DNA from: CADEED01 sp043747875
GTDB lineage: Bacteria; Pseudomonadota; Gammaproteobacteria; Steroidobacterales; Steroidobacteraceae
Assembly: GCA_043747875.1 (NCBI GenBank)
Contig: JAYTOI010000047.1
Coordinates: 15,669-79,668 of the forward strand
DNA length: 64,000 bases
Direction of reading: 5' to 3'
A program made the position numbers and the translations under genes. Every line of letters begins with the position of its first letter. Positions within the stretch are counted from its first letter, which is position 1. The notes under the pieces are model-generated. The model was not told the origin of the DNA. It did no database searches and saw nothing but the letters and a program-made list of their open reading frames with translations. Positions 1 to 8,382 of the stretch are shown here, piece after piece.

Positions 1-1816
1 CGTGCGCAACCACGGCAATGAGCTGCGCGCGACTCTGACCGAGAAATCCGGCGCGCGGCGCAGCCTGAACGTGATCTTCAGGGTGTTCGATGATGGCGTC
101 GGCTTCCGCTACGAGTTCCCGGCGCAGGACGCGCTGCGTGAAGTGAACATCGTCCAGGAATTGACCGAGTTCGCCATCGCGGAGCCCGGCACCGCGTGGT
201 GGATCCCGGGCGGCGAGTGGAATCGCTATGAGTATCTGTACAACCGCACGCCCATCGCGGAGCTCGCGCAGGCGCACACGCCGCTCACGATGAAGCTCGC
301 GAGCGGCACGCACGTCTCGATTCACGAAGCCGCGCTGGTCGACTACGCGGGGATGTGGCTGCGGCGCGTGGACGGCGCGAGATTGAAGGCCGTGCTGTCG
401 CCCTCGGGCAGCGGGCCTGCCGTGCGCCGCGTAGCGCCGTTTGCGACTCCGTGGCGGACCGTGACCATCGCGAGGGACGCTGCCGGGCTCTACATGTCCG
501 ATCTCATCCTGAACCTGAACGAACCTAACAAGCTCGGCGACGTGTCCTGGGTGAAGCCGTTCAAGTACGTCGGCATCTGGTGGGAGATGCATCTCGGCAC
601 GAAGACCTGGGCTTCCGGTCCCAAGCACGGCGCCACCACCGCTGCGACGAAGCGCTACATCGATTTTGCGGCCCAGCACGGTTTTCGTGGCGTGCTCGTC
701 GAAGGCTGGAACAAGGGCTGGGACGGTGACTGGTTCGCGAACGGTGAGGACTTCAGCTTCACGGAGGCATACCCGGACTTCGACATCGTCGCGCTGGCGG
801 CCTACGCCAAGAAAAAAGGCGTGCGGCTCATCGGGCATCACGAGACTTCCGCGAACATCGCCCACTACGAGCAGCAATTGGCCGCGGGGCTGGATCTGTA
901 CGCCAGGCTCGGCATCGACGCGGTGAAGACCGGCTATGTCGCCGACGCCGGCGGTGTCAAAGCGCGAATCCATGGTACCGGCGCGGACGGGCAGTTCCAC
1001 TACGAGTGGCACGACGGACAGGTGCAGGCACGCCACCATTTGCTCGTGGTACAGACGGCGGCGACGCGGCACATCAGCATCAACGCGCACGAGCCCATCA
1101 AGGATACGGGCCTGCGCCGCACGTATCCCAACTGGGTGTCGCGCGAAGGCGCGCGCGGCATGGAGTACAACGCCTGGGGCGATCCGGTGAATCCGCCGGA
1201 GCACGAAGCAAATCTGGTGTTCACGCGCATGCTGTCGGGCCCCATGGATTTCACGCCCGGTGTGCTCAGCCTCGAGGGCGCCGGCGGGCGTCGCATCCAG
1301 AGCACCATGGCCAAACAACTGGCGCTGTACGTGGTGCTCTACAGCCCGATCCAGATGGCGGCCGATCTGCCCGAGAACTACCAGAGATTCCCGCAGGCAT
1401 TCCGCTTCATCGAGGACGTGCCGGTCGATTGGAGCGACACGCGGGTACTCAACGGCGAGGTGGGCGACTACGCGACGATCGCGCGCAAGGAGCGCAGCGG
1501 TGACGACTGGTACGTGGGGGCGGTGACCGACGAGAACGCGCGCACCTTGCGCATCTCGCTCGACTTCCTCGACGCGCAGCGCAGGTACCGCGCGACTATC
1601 TACCGAGACGGTCCGGGAGCGGGCTTCGACGGCGACGCCCGCGCGCTGAAGGTGGAATCGCGTCCGGTGTCGCGCCACGATACGCTCGAGCTCGCGCTGG
1701 CCCGCGGCGGCGGCTTTGCGATGCGCATCGCGGCGCAGCCCGTGACCGGCTTGCGGCGCTCCGCGCAGAAGCCGAAACCGAAACCGAAGCCGCAGCCTGT
1801 CTACGACGTGGAGTGA
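1..1816 (+). CDS. GH97 family alpha-glucosidase (SusB-like), 5' end missing
   Basis: Hydrolyses terminal alpha-glucosidic bonds of starch-derived oligosaccharides, probably in the periplasm. About 604 residues are present; the signal peptide and the first part of the N-terminal beta-sandwich domain lie outside the window. Family-typical stretches are visible: the WWIPGGEWNRYEYLYN segment of the N-terminal domain, the barrel motif GVLVEGWNKGWDGDW, AVKTGYVADAGG, then INAHEPIKDTGLRRTYPNW and MEYNAWGDPVNPPEHE, which hold the conserved glutamates used for calcium binding and catalysis in this family. The C-terminus ends in a KPKPKPKP-like tail. The stop lies 2 bp before the ATG of the transporter gene, so the two are surely co-transcribed. 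Whether it is an inverting or retaining member was not resolved by eye. Confidence 0.93.
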   Translation, partial: VRNHGNELRATLTEKSGARRSLNVIFRVFDDGVGFRYEFPAQDALREVNIVQELTEFAIAEPGTAWWIPGGEWNRYEYLYNRTPIAELAQAHTPLTMKLASGTHVSIHEAALVDYAGMWLRRVDGARLKAVLSPSGSGPAVRRVAPFATPWRTVTIARDAAGLYMSDLILNLNEPNKLGDVSWVKPFKYVGIWWEMHLGTKTWASGPKHGATTAATKRYIDFAAQHGFRGVLVEGWNKGWDGDWFANGEDFSFTEAYPDFDIVALAAYAKKKGVRLIGHHETSANIAHYEQQLAAGLDLYARLGIDAVKTGYVADAGGVKARIHGTGADGQFHYEWHDGQVQARHHLLVVQTAATRHISINAHEPIKDTGLRRTYPNWVSREGARGMEYNAWGDPVNPPEHEANLVFTRMLSGPMDFTPGVLSLEGAGGRRIQSTMAKQLALYVVLYSPIQMAADLPENYQRFPQAFRFIEDVPVDWSDTRVLNGEVGDYATIARKERSGDDWYVGAVTDENARTLRISLDFLDAQRRYRATIYRDGPGAGFDGDARALKVESRPVSRHDTLELALARGGGFAMRIAAQPVTGLRRSAQKPKPKPKPQPVYDVE

Positions 1817-1818
1817 GC

Positions 1819-3294
1819 ATGCACGCCGCCGCGCGCCCGCACGTCACGTTCTGGCAGATATGGAACATGTGTTTCGGATTTCTGGGAATCCAGTTCGGCT
1901 TCGCGCTGCAAAACTCGAACGTGAGCCGCATCTTCCAGACATTGGGCGCTTCAATCGACGAGTTGCCCATCCTGTGGGTCGCGGCGCCGCTCACCGGGTT
2001 GTTAGTACAGCCCATCGTCGGCTACTACTCGGATCGCACCTGGAACCGGCTGGGCCGGCGGCGGCCGTATTTCCTCGCCGGCGCCTTGCTCGCATCGATT
2101 GCGCTCGTCGCGATGCCGCGTTCGCCGGTGCTGTGGATCGCCGCAGGCCTGCTGTGGATCCTGGACGCCAGCATCAACATCGCGATGGAGCCATTCCGCG
2201 CATTCGTCGGCGATCAATTGCCGCAGCGGCAGCGCCCCCACGGTTATCTGATGCAGAGCTTCTTCATCGCCGTCGGCTCCGTCGTCGCAAGTCTCTTGCC
2301 GTGGATGTTTGCGCACGCGGGCGTGAGCAACGTGGGTACGGGCAGCGGCGCCGCGTCGATACCCGACAGCGTGCGCTATTCGTTCGACATCGGCGCCGTC
2401 GTGCTCGCGGGCGCGGTGCTCTGGACGATCTTCACCACGCGCGAGTATCCGCCCGGAGAGCTGCATGGTTTCGCCGATTCCACGCCGCTCTCAGAAGGCG
2501 TCATGCCCGGCGATGCCAGGCACGCCGCGTCGCGTGCCGCGCTGTGGCTCGGCGTGGGTTTCCTCGGCGCATTCCTCGTGTGGTATTTCCAGCGGCGCGC
2601 GGAGCTCTACATCTTGTGTGGGCTGTTCGGCGGCTGGGGCGCGGCACTGCTGATCGGCGGTGGCCGTGCGGGTGAGGGGATGTTCGCGACGCTGATGCGC
2701 GACATCGACGGCATGCCGCAGCGCATGCGGCAACTCGTCCCGGTGCAGTTCTTCTCGTGGCTCGCGTTGTTCGCGATGTGGCTCTACACGAATCCGGCCG
2801 TGACGCAGGTGCATTTCCACGCCACCGACGCTGTGGGAGTTGCGTACAACGAAGGCGCCAACTGGGTGGGCGTGTTGTTCGCCGCCTACAACGCCTTCGC
2901 GGCGCTCGCCGCGATCGCGATCCCGGTCATGGTGCGCAGGCTGGGCCTGAGCGTGAGTCATTTCGTCAATCTACTGCTGGGAGGCGCGGGGCTCGCATCG
3001 TTTCTGTTCATCCGCGATCCGGACTGGCTGATCGCTTCGATGATCGGCGTTGGCTTCGCGTGGGCGTCGATCGTGTCGTTGCCGTACGCGCTGCTCGCCG
3101 GCAGCGTGCCCTCGCGCAAGATGGGTGTGTACATGGGCGTCTTCAACTTCTTCATCGTCATTCCGCAGCTCGTGGCCGCGAGCGTACTCAGTGACGTGCT
3201 GAAGCCGCTGCTCGGTGGGCAGCCGATCTACGTGCTGGTGTTCGGTGGCGCGAGTTTCGCACTGGCGGGGATATTGACGCTGCGCGTGAAGTAG
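1819..3294 (+). CDS. MFS sugar transporter (SLC45/GPH-like, maltose or maltodextrin)
   Basis: Inner-membrane symporter of about 491 residues with roughly 12 hydrophobic segments. After the second helix it carries DRTWNRLGRRRPYF, the D-R-T-x-N-R-x-G-R-R-R-P loop motif of the SLC45/sucrose-type and Xanthomonas/Caulobacter maltose transporters. It follows the GH97 gene directly and precedes the LacI/GH13 genes, so import of maltose or glucose released by periplasmic hydrolases is the natural role (inference). A GTG six bases upstream could also open the frame, but GGAG at 1810-1813 is correctly spaced for the ATG at 1819. The N-terminal region (WNMCFGFLGIQFGFALQNSNVSRIFQ) is typical of the family's first helix. 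Confidence 0.85.
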   Translation: MHAAARPHVTFWQIWNMCFGFLGIQFGFALQNSNVSRIFQTLGASIDELPILWVAAPLTGLLVQPIVGYYSDRTWNRLGRRRPYFLAGALLASIALVAMPRSPVLWIAAGLLWILDASINIAMEPFRAFVGDQLPQRQRPHGYLMQSFFIAVGSVVASLLPWMFAHAGVSNVGTGSGAASIPDSVRYSFDIGAVVLAGAVLWTIFTTREYPPGELHGFADSTPLSEGVMPGDARHAASRAALWLGVGFLGAFLVWYFQRRAELYILCGLFGGWGAALLIGGGRAGEGMFATLMRDIDGMPQRMRQLVPVQFFSWLALFAMWLYTNPAVTQVHFHATDAVGVAYNEGANWVGVLFAAYNAFAALAAIAIPVMVRRLGLSVSHFVNLLLGGAGLASFLFIRDPDWLIASMIGVGFAWASIVSLPYALLAGSVPSRKMGVYMGVFNFFIVIPQLVAASVLSDVLKPLLGGQPIYVLVFGGASFALAGILTLRVK

Positions 3295-3305
3295 ACTCGC
3301 GCCGC

Positions 3306-4736
3306 ATGGATCGCATTTCCCTGTTGCAGACAGCCGTCGCGCTCGCGCTCGGGTTCGCGCTGCGTTTCGTCGTCAATCTGGAGCCGGTGTGGTGGCTGGC
3401 GTGGATCGTGCCGGGCCTGGTGCTGGCGCTGGCGGTGCGCACCGAGGGCTGGACCTCGCGCGGACTCGTGGCCATCGCCGCACTGATCGGCGTCAGCGCG
3501 AATCTCATGTACTTCCTGCGCGTCATGCCGCTGCTGCCGGCCATGATCGTGCTGCTGCTGCAGACCGCCCTGTGGGTGGTGGTGGTTTCGGAGACCCGGC
3601 GAGTGATGCAGGCCTCGCGCGCGCCGTGGACCATGCTTGCGTTTCCCGTGATGTGGGTCGCCGCCGATACGCTGCTGGCGCAATTCACTCCCGACGGCAA
3701 CTGGGGCAGCCTCGCGTACACGCAAGCCGAGATGCTGCCCGTGGCGCAGCTCGCGGCACTGTTCGGCGTCGGCGGCATCCTGTTCGTGCTCGCGCTGTTC
3801 AACGGCACGGTGGCGTACGCGTTCGTGCGCGGCGTCCGTACGCGCGACCTCATCGGTGCCTGTGTCGCCGTCACAGTCGTGGTCGCGGCCACGGAGGCAT
3901 ACGGTTGGGCGCGGCTCGGTGAGAAGCCGGCCGGCATGCCCGTGTCATTCGGCATCGCGTCGGTCGACGACTTCATCCGCGGCCCGGGTACGCCGGACTC
4001 GCGCGAGGTCTGGACGCAATACGATGCGCAGGTGCAGGAGCTCGCGAACAGTGGCGCGAAATTGATTTTGCTGCCCGAGAAGATCGACGTGCTGCGCAGC
4101 GCGGATGCCGGGACGCGCCAGGCCGCGCTCGCGAAACTGGCGCGCGACAACAAGGTGTGGCTGGTCGCGGGGCTGGGTGTCGACACAGGCCACGAACGAC
4201 GCAACGAGGCCTGGTGGTTCGCGCCCGACGGCCGCCTCGTGACCAACTACCTCAAGCATTTCTTGGCGCCGCCCGAGCGCGAGTTCGTTTCGGGCTCTGA
4301 CTATCCAGTCAACGACATCGACGGGGTGCGCTACGGTGTCGCGATCTGCAAGGACATGCATTTCGCGCGACTCGGCCGCGGCTTCGGCGCGCGCGATGCC
4401 GGCGTCATGCTCGTGCCGGCCTGGGATTTCGACCTCGATGCAGTCATGGCGGCGAACATGACCAAGCTGCGCGGCGTGGAGAACGGCTACGCGGTGGTGC
4501 GCTCGTCACGCCAGGGGCTTCTTTCCATCACCGATGCCTACGGGCGCGTGCTCGCCGTGGAACGCAGCGCGAAGCTGCCCGGCACCACAGTTTTCGCCAC
4601 CGTCAACGTCGGTGCGCGCGTGCCAACGCTGTACACGCGCATCGGCGATGCACTCGGCTGGTGGTGCGTGGCCGCGGCGCTGGGGTTGGCCGCGTGGACT
4701 CGCGTCGTGGCGCGACGGTCAGGTCCTGTTCCGTGA
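3306..4736 (+). CDS. Membrane-anchored carbon-nitrogen hydrolase, apolipoprotein N-acyltransferase-like
   Basis: A 476-residue protein with about six hydrophobic helices in residues 5-205, a nitrilase-fold domain from about 213 to 430 and a final hydrophobic helix. The nitrilase triad can be placed at E258 (LLPEKID), K317 (YLKHF) and C348 (VAICKDMHF). Topology matches Lnt, which N-acylates lipoproteins in the outer leaflet of the inner membrane, but it is somewhat short and sits behind a sugar transporter gene (11-bp gap), not beside a CorC/YbeX or RNA-modification gene as canonical lnt usually does. It may be a second, specialised acyltransferase or another membrane amidase. No sequence feature decides the substrate. 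Confidence 0.72.
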   Translation: MDRISLLQTAVALALGFALRFVVNLEPVWWLAWIVPGLVLALAVRTEGWTSRGLVAIAALIGVSANLMYFLRVMPLLPAMIVLLLQTALWVVVVSETRRVMQASRAPWTMLAFPVMWVAADTLLAQFTPDGNWGSLAYTQAEMLPVAQLAALFGVGGILFVLALFNGTVAYAFVRGVRTRDLIGACVAVTVVVAATEAYGWARLGEKPAGMPVSFGIASVDDFIRGPGTPDSREVWTQYDAQVQELANSGAKLILLPEKIDVLRSADAGTRQAALAKLARDNKVWLVAGLGVDTGHERRNEAWWFAPDGRLVTNYLKHFLAPPEREFVSGSDYPVNDIDGVRYGVAICKDMHFARLGRGFGARDAGVMLVPAWDFDLDAVMAANMTKLRGVENGYAVVRSSRQGLLSITDAYGRVLAVERSAKLPGTTVFATVNVGARVPTLYTRIGDALGWWCVAAALGLAAWTRVVARRSGPVP

Positions 4737-4753
4737 ATTGGGGAGTGGCCCCA

Positions 4754-5788
4754 TCAGCCGGATTTGCGCAGGACTAGTTTGGTGGGTATGACGCTGTTGG
4801 CGGCGGGCTCGCCCGCGATCTGACGCAGCAGCGTCTCGACCAGCAGGTCGCCCGCGCGGCGGGTGTCCTGCATCACGGTGGTCAGCGGCGGGTTGGTGAG
4901 GCTCGCCGCGGGAATGTCATCGAAGCCCGTCACCGCCACCTGGCGCGGCACGTCGATGCCGACGGCCTGCAAGGCTCTCAACGCGCCAATCGCAATGAGA
5001 TCGCTGGCGGCGACGATGGCGTCGAACTGCACGCCGCGCGCGCGCAGTTCGTTGACCGCATTGAAGCCCGACTCCTCGAGATTGATGGCGTCCACCTGCA
5101 GCGCGGCGGAGGTGGGCGCTCGCGCTTCCATCGTCGCGCGCTCGTAGCCCCGGTAGCGATCGAAGAATTCCGGATAGTGGCTGGTGGCGGTGCCCAGGAA
5201 GGCGATCTTGCCGCGGCCCTTGGCTAACAAGTGGCGCGTGACCTCGTAGCCGCCCTGCGCGTTGTCACAGCCCACGGAAATGCCGGGTTGACCGTCGAGC
5301 ACCGGTCCCCAGCGCACGAAGTGCGTGCCCTGTTCGACCAGCCTGTCGAGGCGCGGGCGGTATTCCTCGTAGTCGCCGTAGCCCAGCAGGATGATGCCAT
5401 CGGCCTTGCGGCTGTCCTCGTAGTCCTGTTGCCAGTCGTTCGACAACTGCTGGAACGAGATCAGCAGGTCGTAGCCCCGGCGTGCCGACGCACGGGTGAT
5501 GGCGCCGAGCATGGACAGGAAAAACGGATTGATCAGCGAATCGTCCGGCGTCGGATCTTCGAACAGCAGCAGCGCCAAGGTGTTCGAGTGCTGCGACCGC
5601 AGGTTCGAGGCATTCTTGTCGACGCGATAGTTGAGCTGGCGCGCGATGTCTTCGATGCGCTTGCGCGTCTCGGCACTGACCACCGGACTGCCGCGCAATG
5701 CACGCGACACAGTGGGCTGCGACACACCCGCGAGAAACGCTATGTCGAACGAAGTCGGCTTTTCGTGCATGAACTGCGGCGTCTGCAA
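4754..5788 (-). CDS. LacI family transcriptional regulator (probable alpha-glucan regulon repressor)
   Basis: 344 residues: an N-terminal LacI helix-turn-helix (DIAFLAGVSQPTVSRALRG) followed by a hinge helix with VSAETRKRIEDIARQLNY, then a periplasmic-binding-protein-like effector domain ending in TGFDDIPAASLTNPPLTTV, diagnostic of the family. The start taken is a TTG with AGGGGG seven bases upstream; an ATG at 5770 six codons in has no clear ribosome-binding site. It lies 83 bp downstream of the GH13 gene on the same strand. The 14-bp central-CG palindromes found before GH13, the TonB receptor, the pullulanase and a halogenase are of LacI-operator type, and this is the only LacI gene in the window, so it is the likely binder (inference). 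The effector would be a malto-oligosaccharide. Confidence 0.9.
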   Translation of the reverse strand: MQTPQFMHEKPTSFDIAFLAGVSQPTVSRALRGSPVVSAETRKRIEDIARQLNYRVDKNASNLRSQHSNTLALLLFEDPTPDDSLINPFFLSMLGAITRASARRGYDLLISFQQLSNDWQQDYEDSRKADGIILLGYGDYEEYRPRLDRLVEQGTHFVRWGPVLDGQPGISVGCDNAQGGYEVTRHLLAKGRGKIAFLGTATSHYPEFFDRYRGYERATMEARAPTSAALQVDAINLEESGFNAVNELRARGVQFDAIVAASDLIAIGALRALQAVGIDVPRQVAVTGFDDIPAASLTNPPLTTVMQDTRRAGDLLVETLLRQIAGEPAANSVIPTKLVLRKSG

Positions 5789-5871
5789 ACGCCGCCCCCT
5801 CGAACAATGGCGGCATCATGCACGGGCCATTCAGGGAAAAGCTACTGCGTCCTGCGCGTCAGCCCGGAAAA

Positions 5872-7536
5872 TCAAGGCGCTGTGAGTTGGAAAAATGCCA
5901 CTCCGTGCCCGGGCAGGGTCAAGGTGGCGTTCGCGAAGCTGCCCTCGGGCAAGCCGTGGCCGCGCAGCGGCGGGCCGGGCGCGACGCCCGGCAGCGCCAC
6001 GCTGGCCGGATCGGCCGAGAGATTGAATGCGGCGAGTACATCGTCATGCCCGTCGAATCGGCGGAAGGCGAGCACCGATGCGGTGTCGGCGAGGAATTCG
6101 ATGTCGCCCGTCACGAGCACCGAATGGGCCCGGCGCCAGGCGAGCAGCCGGCGGAAGCCGTGCAACGCCGACGACGCGTCGCGCTCCTGGGCGGCGACCG
6201 ACAACGCGAGATGTTGTGGAGGCACCGGCAGCCATGGTTCGGCGTTGGTGAAACCCGCGCGCGCGCTCGAGTCCCAGGGCATGGGCGTGCGGCAACCGTC
6301 GCGACCCTTGAACGCGGGCCAGAACGCGATGCCGTACGGATCGCGCAGCGCTTCGAACGGGACGTCTGCCTCGGCGAGGCCGAGCTCCTCGCCCTGGAAA
6401 AAACACATCGAGCCGCGCAGCGCGCACAGCAGTGCCGTGAGCTGGGTGGCGAAGTGCGGCATTCGTGGCGTGCCGCGACTCCAGCGGCTCACCACGCGTT
6501 CGACGTCATGGTTCGACACTGTCCAGCACGGCCAGCTCTCGGGCGCGCGGCGCTTGAGCGTCTCGACGGTGGCGCGGATGTGCGCGGGCGAACTGTCGTC
6601 GGAGAGCAGCTCGAAGCTGTACGCCATGTGCAGCCGGCCCGGCCGCGTGTATTCGGCCACCGTGGCGGTGGAATCGTCGGAAGCAATCTCGCCGAGCGCC
6701 ACGCGGTCGGGATATTCATCGAGCAGGGCGCGCACCGTCTCGAGGAACGGCAGCATTTCAGGCTGCGTGTTGTTGTAGCGGTGCCATTGATAGCCGTACG
6801 GATTGTCGTTGCGGAATCCGCGCGCGTTGCGTTCGTGCGGCGCGCGCGGCGGGTTGTCCCGCAGGTTCGCATCGTGGAAGCAGAAGTTGATCGCATCGAG
6901 GCGCAGGCCATCGACGCCGCGATCGAGCCAGAACCGCAGGTTTTCCAGTGACACGCGCTGCACGTCGGCGTTGTGGAAGTTCAGGTCCGGTTGCTGCGCG
7001 AGAAAGTTGTGCAGGTAGTATTGGCCGCGGCGCGGTTCCCACTGCCAGGCAACGCCGCCGAAGATCGACAGCCAGTTGTTAGGCGGCGTGCCGTCGGGAC
7101 GCGCGTCAGCCCATACGTACCAGCCGGCCTTGGGATTGTCGCGGCTCTGCCGGCTCTCTTCGAACCACGCGTGCTGATCCGAGGTATGCGACAGCACCTG
7201 GTCGATGATCACCTTGAGCCCGTTCGCATGCGCCTTCGCGATCAGCCGATCGAAGTCCGCCAGCGTGCCGAACATCGGATCGACCGCGCAGTAGTCCGCG
7301 ATGTCGTAACCGAAGTCTGCCATGGGTGACTTGTAGAAGGGCGACACCCAGATCGCATCCACGCCCAGCGAGGCGACGTACTCGAGGCGTTCGATGATGC
7401 CGGGCAGGTCGCCCACGCCGTCGCCGCTGGTGTCGAGGAAGCTGCGTGGATAGATCTGGTAGATAGTCGCGCCGCGCCACCACGGCGTTGCGGACGCGGC
7501 GGCAGGCGGAGGCAGGCGTTGGGCGGCGGTGCTCAT
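5872..7536 (-). CDS. GH13 alpha-glucosidase / oligo-1,6-glucosidase type
   Basis: Alpha-amylase superfamily exo-enzyme of 554 residues cleaving glucose from short alpha-glucans or isomaltose-type ends. It opens with WWRGATIYQIYPRSFLDTSGDG, the hallmark of the GH13_23/GH13_31-type glucosidases. The catalytic triad is visible: nucleophile D214 (GLRLDAINF), acid/base E283 (ALGEIASD) and D344 (VSNHDVER). No signal peptide is apparent, so it probably acts in the cytoplasm on sugars brought in by the nearby MFS carrier. The reading frame extends upstream to 7641, but residues before the ATG at 7536 are low-complexity and overlap the operator palindrome at 7585-7613, so the later start is preferred. 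Confidence 0.93.
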   Translation of the reverse strand: MSTAAQRLPPPAAASATPWWRGATIYQIYPRSFLDTSGDGVGDLPGIIERLEYVASLGVDAIWVSPFYKSPMADFGYDIADYCAVDPMFGTLADFDRLIAKAHANGLKVIIDQVLSHTSDQHAWFEESRQSRDNPKAGWYVWADARPDGTPPNNWLSIFGGVAWQWEPRRGQYYLHNFLAQQPDLNFHNADVQRVSLENLRFWLDRGVDGLRLDAINFCFHDANLRDNPPRAPHERNARGFRNDNPYGYQWHRYNNTQPEMLPFLETVRALLDEYPDRVALGEIASDDSTATVAEYTRPGRLHMAYSFELLSDDSSPAHIRATVETLKRRAPESWPCWTVSNHDVERVVSRWSRGTPRMPHFATQLTALLCALRGSMCFFQGEELGLAEADVPFEALRDPYGIAFWPAFKGRDGCRTPMPWDSSARAGFTNAEPWLPVPPQHLALSVAAQERDASSALHGFRRLLAWRRAHSVLVTGDIEFLADTASVLAFRRFDGHDDVLAAFNLSADPASVALPGVAPGPPLRGHGLPEGSFANATLTLPGHGVAFFQLTAP

Positions 7537-7584
7537 GGAATTCTTGCGGCGTGAGCTTACCCCAGGCTGGCAGGCACCCTGTGT

Positions 7585-7613
7585 GCATACGTATTCAGCC
7601 TGAATACGTATGC
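7585..7613. promoter_or_regulatory. Double LacI-type operator upstream of the GH13 gene
   Basis: A perfect inverted repeat, 13 bp + 3 bp + 13 bp. Each arm is itself nearly the 14-bp LacI-type palindrome TGnATACGTATnCA with a central CG, so two operators lie back to back. It ends 49 bp before the GH13 start codon. The same word recurs at 17092, 17318, 25301 and 26933. Confidence 0.8.
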
Positions 7614-7690
7614 GATGCATTGTCCGGATGCGCGTCTGCACCTACCATTCGCGCACGCTGGACGTACAGTTCGTCGCAGCGCCAGATGGT

Positions 7691-7727
7691 CTCGCCGATC
7701 GACCCCCTCGATCGGCGAGGCTTTTTT
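7691..7727 (+). terminator. Rho-independent terminator with no upstream gene on its strand
   Basis: A 12-bp perfect stem (CTCGCCGATCGA with its complement), five-C loop, then GC and six T. The T-run follows only on the plus strand, yet no plus-strand gene lies between 4736 and here; everything upstream is minus-strand. It may end a small RNA starting near the operator at 7585-7613 or be a leftover of a lost gene. Confidence 0.75.
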
Positions 7728-7799
7728 ATGCCTGATCAGATTGATTGGCCTCTGAAGCGGAGACAGCCGCTCGCTTGCCGAGATAGCCATCACTACGCG

Positions 7800-8303
7800 T
7801 CAGTTCAGACGCACCGTAGCCAACCCCTGTGAGCTGAGGATTCGCTCCCACTCGGCGATACAGTCGCGGGCGAGCTGCTTTCCGGACATGTCGTTTCCGT
7901 GACCATCATCGAGCAGACAATCTATCTCGTAGCGTCCCTGTCCGGGAATGATGGTCATTTCGATACGCTGATGCTTCGCTCCGGCGCCAGACTTGGGACG
8001 ATTGAGCTGTAGGTGTTTTGTTCCGTTGCACAGGTCTTGGCAGATCATCAGCAGTTTAGAGTTGTGTGCCGCTGCGATTGCCGCGGTCTTCTGAGCGCTC
8101 GACGCTTTGGGATCGTGATGAAGCCAATCTTTGACGTGCCAACAGTGCTGGAAGAACGACCACATCATGTCCTGAAATTCGACGTCATCCATGGTTTCGA
8201 GATCGTCGTGGGTCGTCTCGACTTTGCCCAGAAAGCGGCGAGCGCGATCGAGTTGGTCTCGATACCCGGAGACGCCGCTGACCGACTGAACATTCCTCAT
8301 CAC
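7800..8303 (-). CDS. Hypothetical protein, uncharacterised family with WxFFQHCWHVKDWL motif
   Basis: A 167-residue soluble protein that I cannot name. Its core, MMWSFFQHCWHVKDWLHHD (residues about 47-65) followed by SKLLMICQDLCNGTKHLQL (about 82-100), belongs to a recurring uncharacterised family seen in accessory regions; the helical pattern with a conserved NGTKH segment is reminiscent of HEPN-type folds, but no clear RxxxxH catalytic motif is present. No signal peptide or membrane segment. It lies with AbiE genes and a HEPN-like membrane gene on the same strand in an AT-richer patch, which suggests horizontally acquired defence-type cargo (inference). Confidence 0.6.
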   Translation of the reverse strand: MMRNVQSVSGVSGYRDQLDRARRFLGKVETTHDDLETMDDVEFQDMMWSFFQHCWHVKDWLHHDPKASSAQKTAAIAAAHNSKLLMICQDLCNGTKHLQLNRPKSGAGAKHQRIEMTIIPGQGRYEIDCLLDDGHGNDMSGKQLARDCIAEWERILSSQGLATVRLN

Positions 8304-8382
8304 ATTATTCCTCCACGGTCGCCGAGCGAATGAGATATTCGACCACGGATTTTGGTTCGCGCCTTCGAGCTTCTCGAGGGCC

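Noticed and set aside
1813..1818. GTG start for the MFS transporter overlapping the GH97 stop
   Set aside because: GGAG spacing fits the ATG at 1819; the GTG has no ribosome-binding site.
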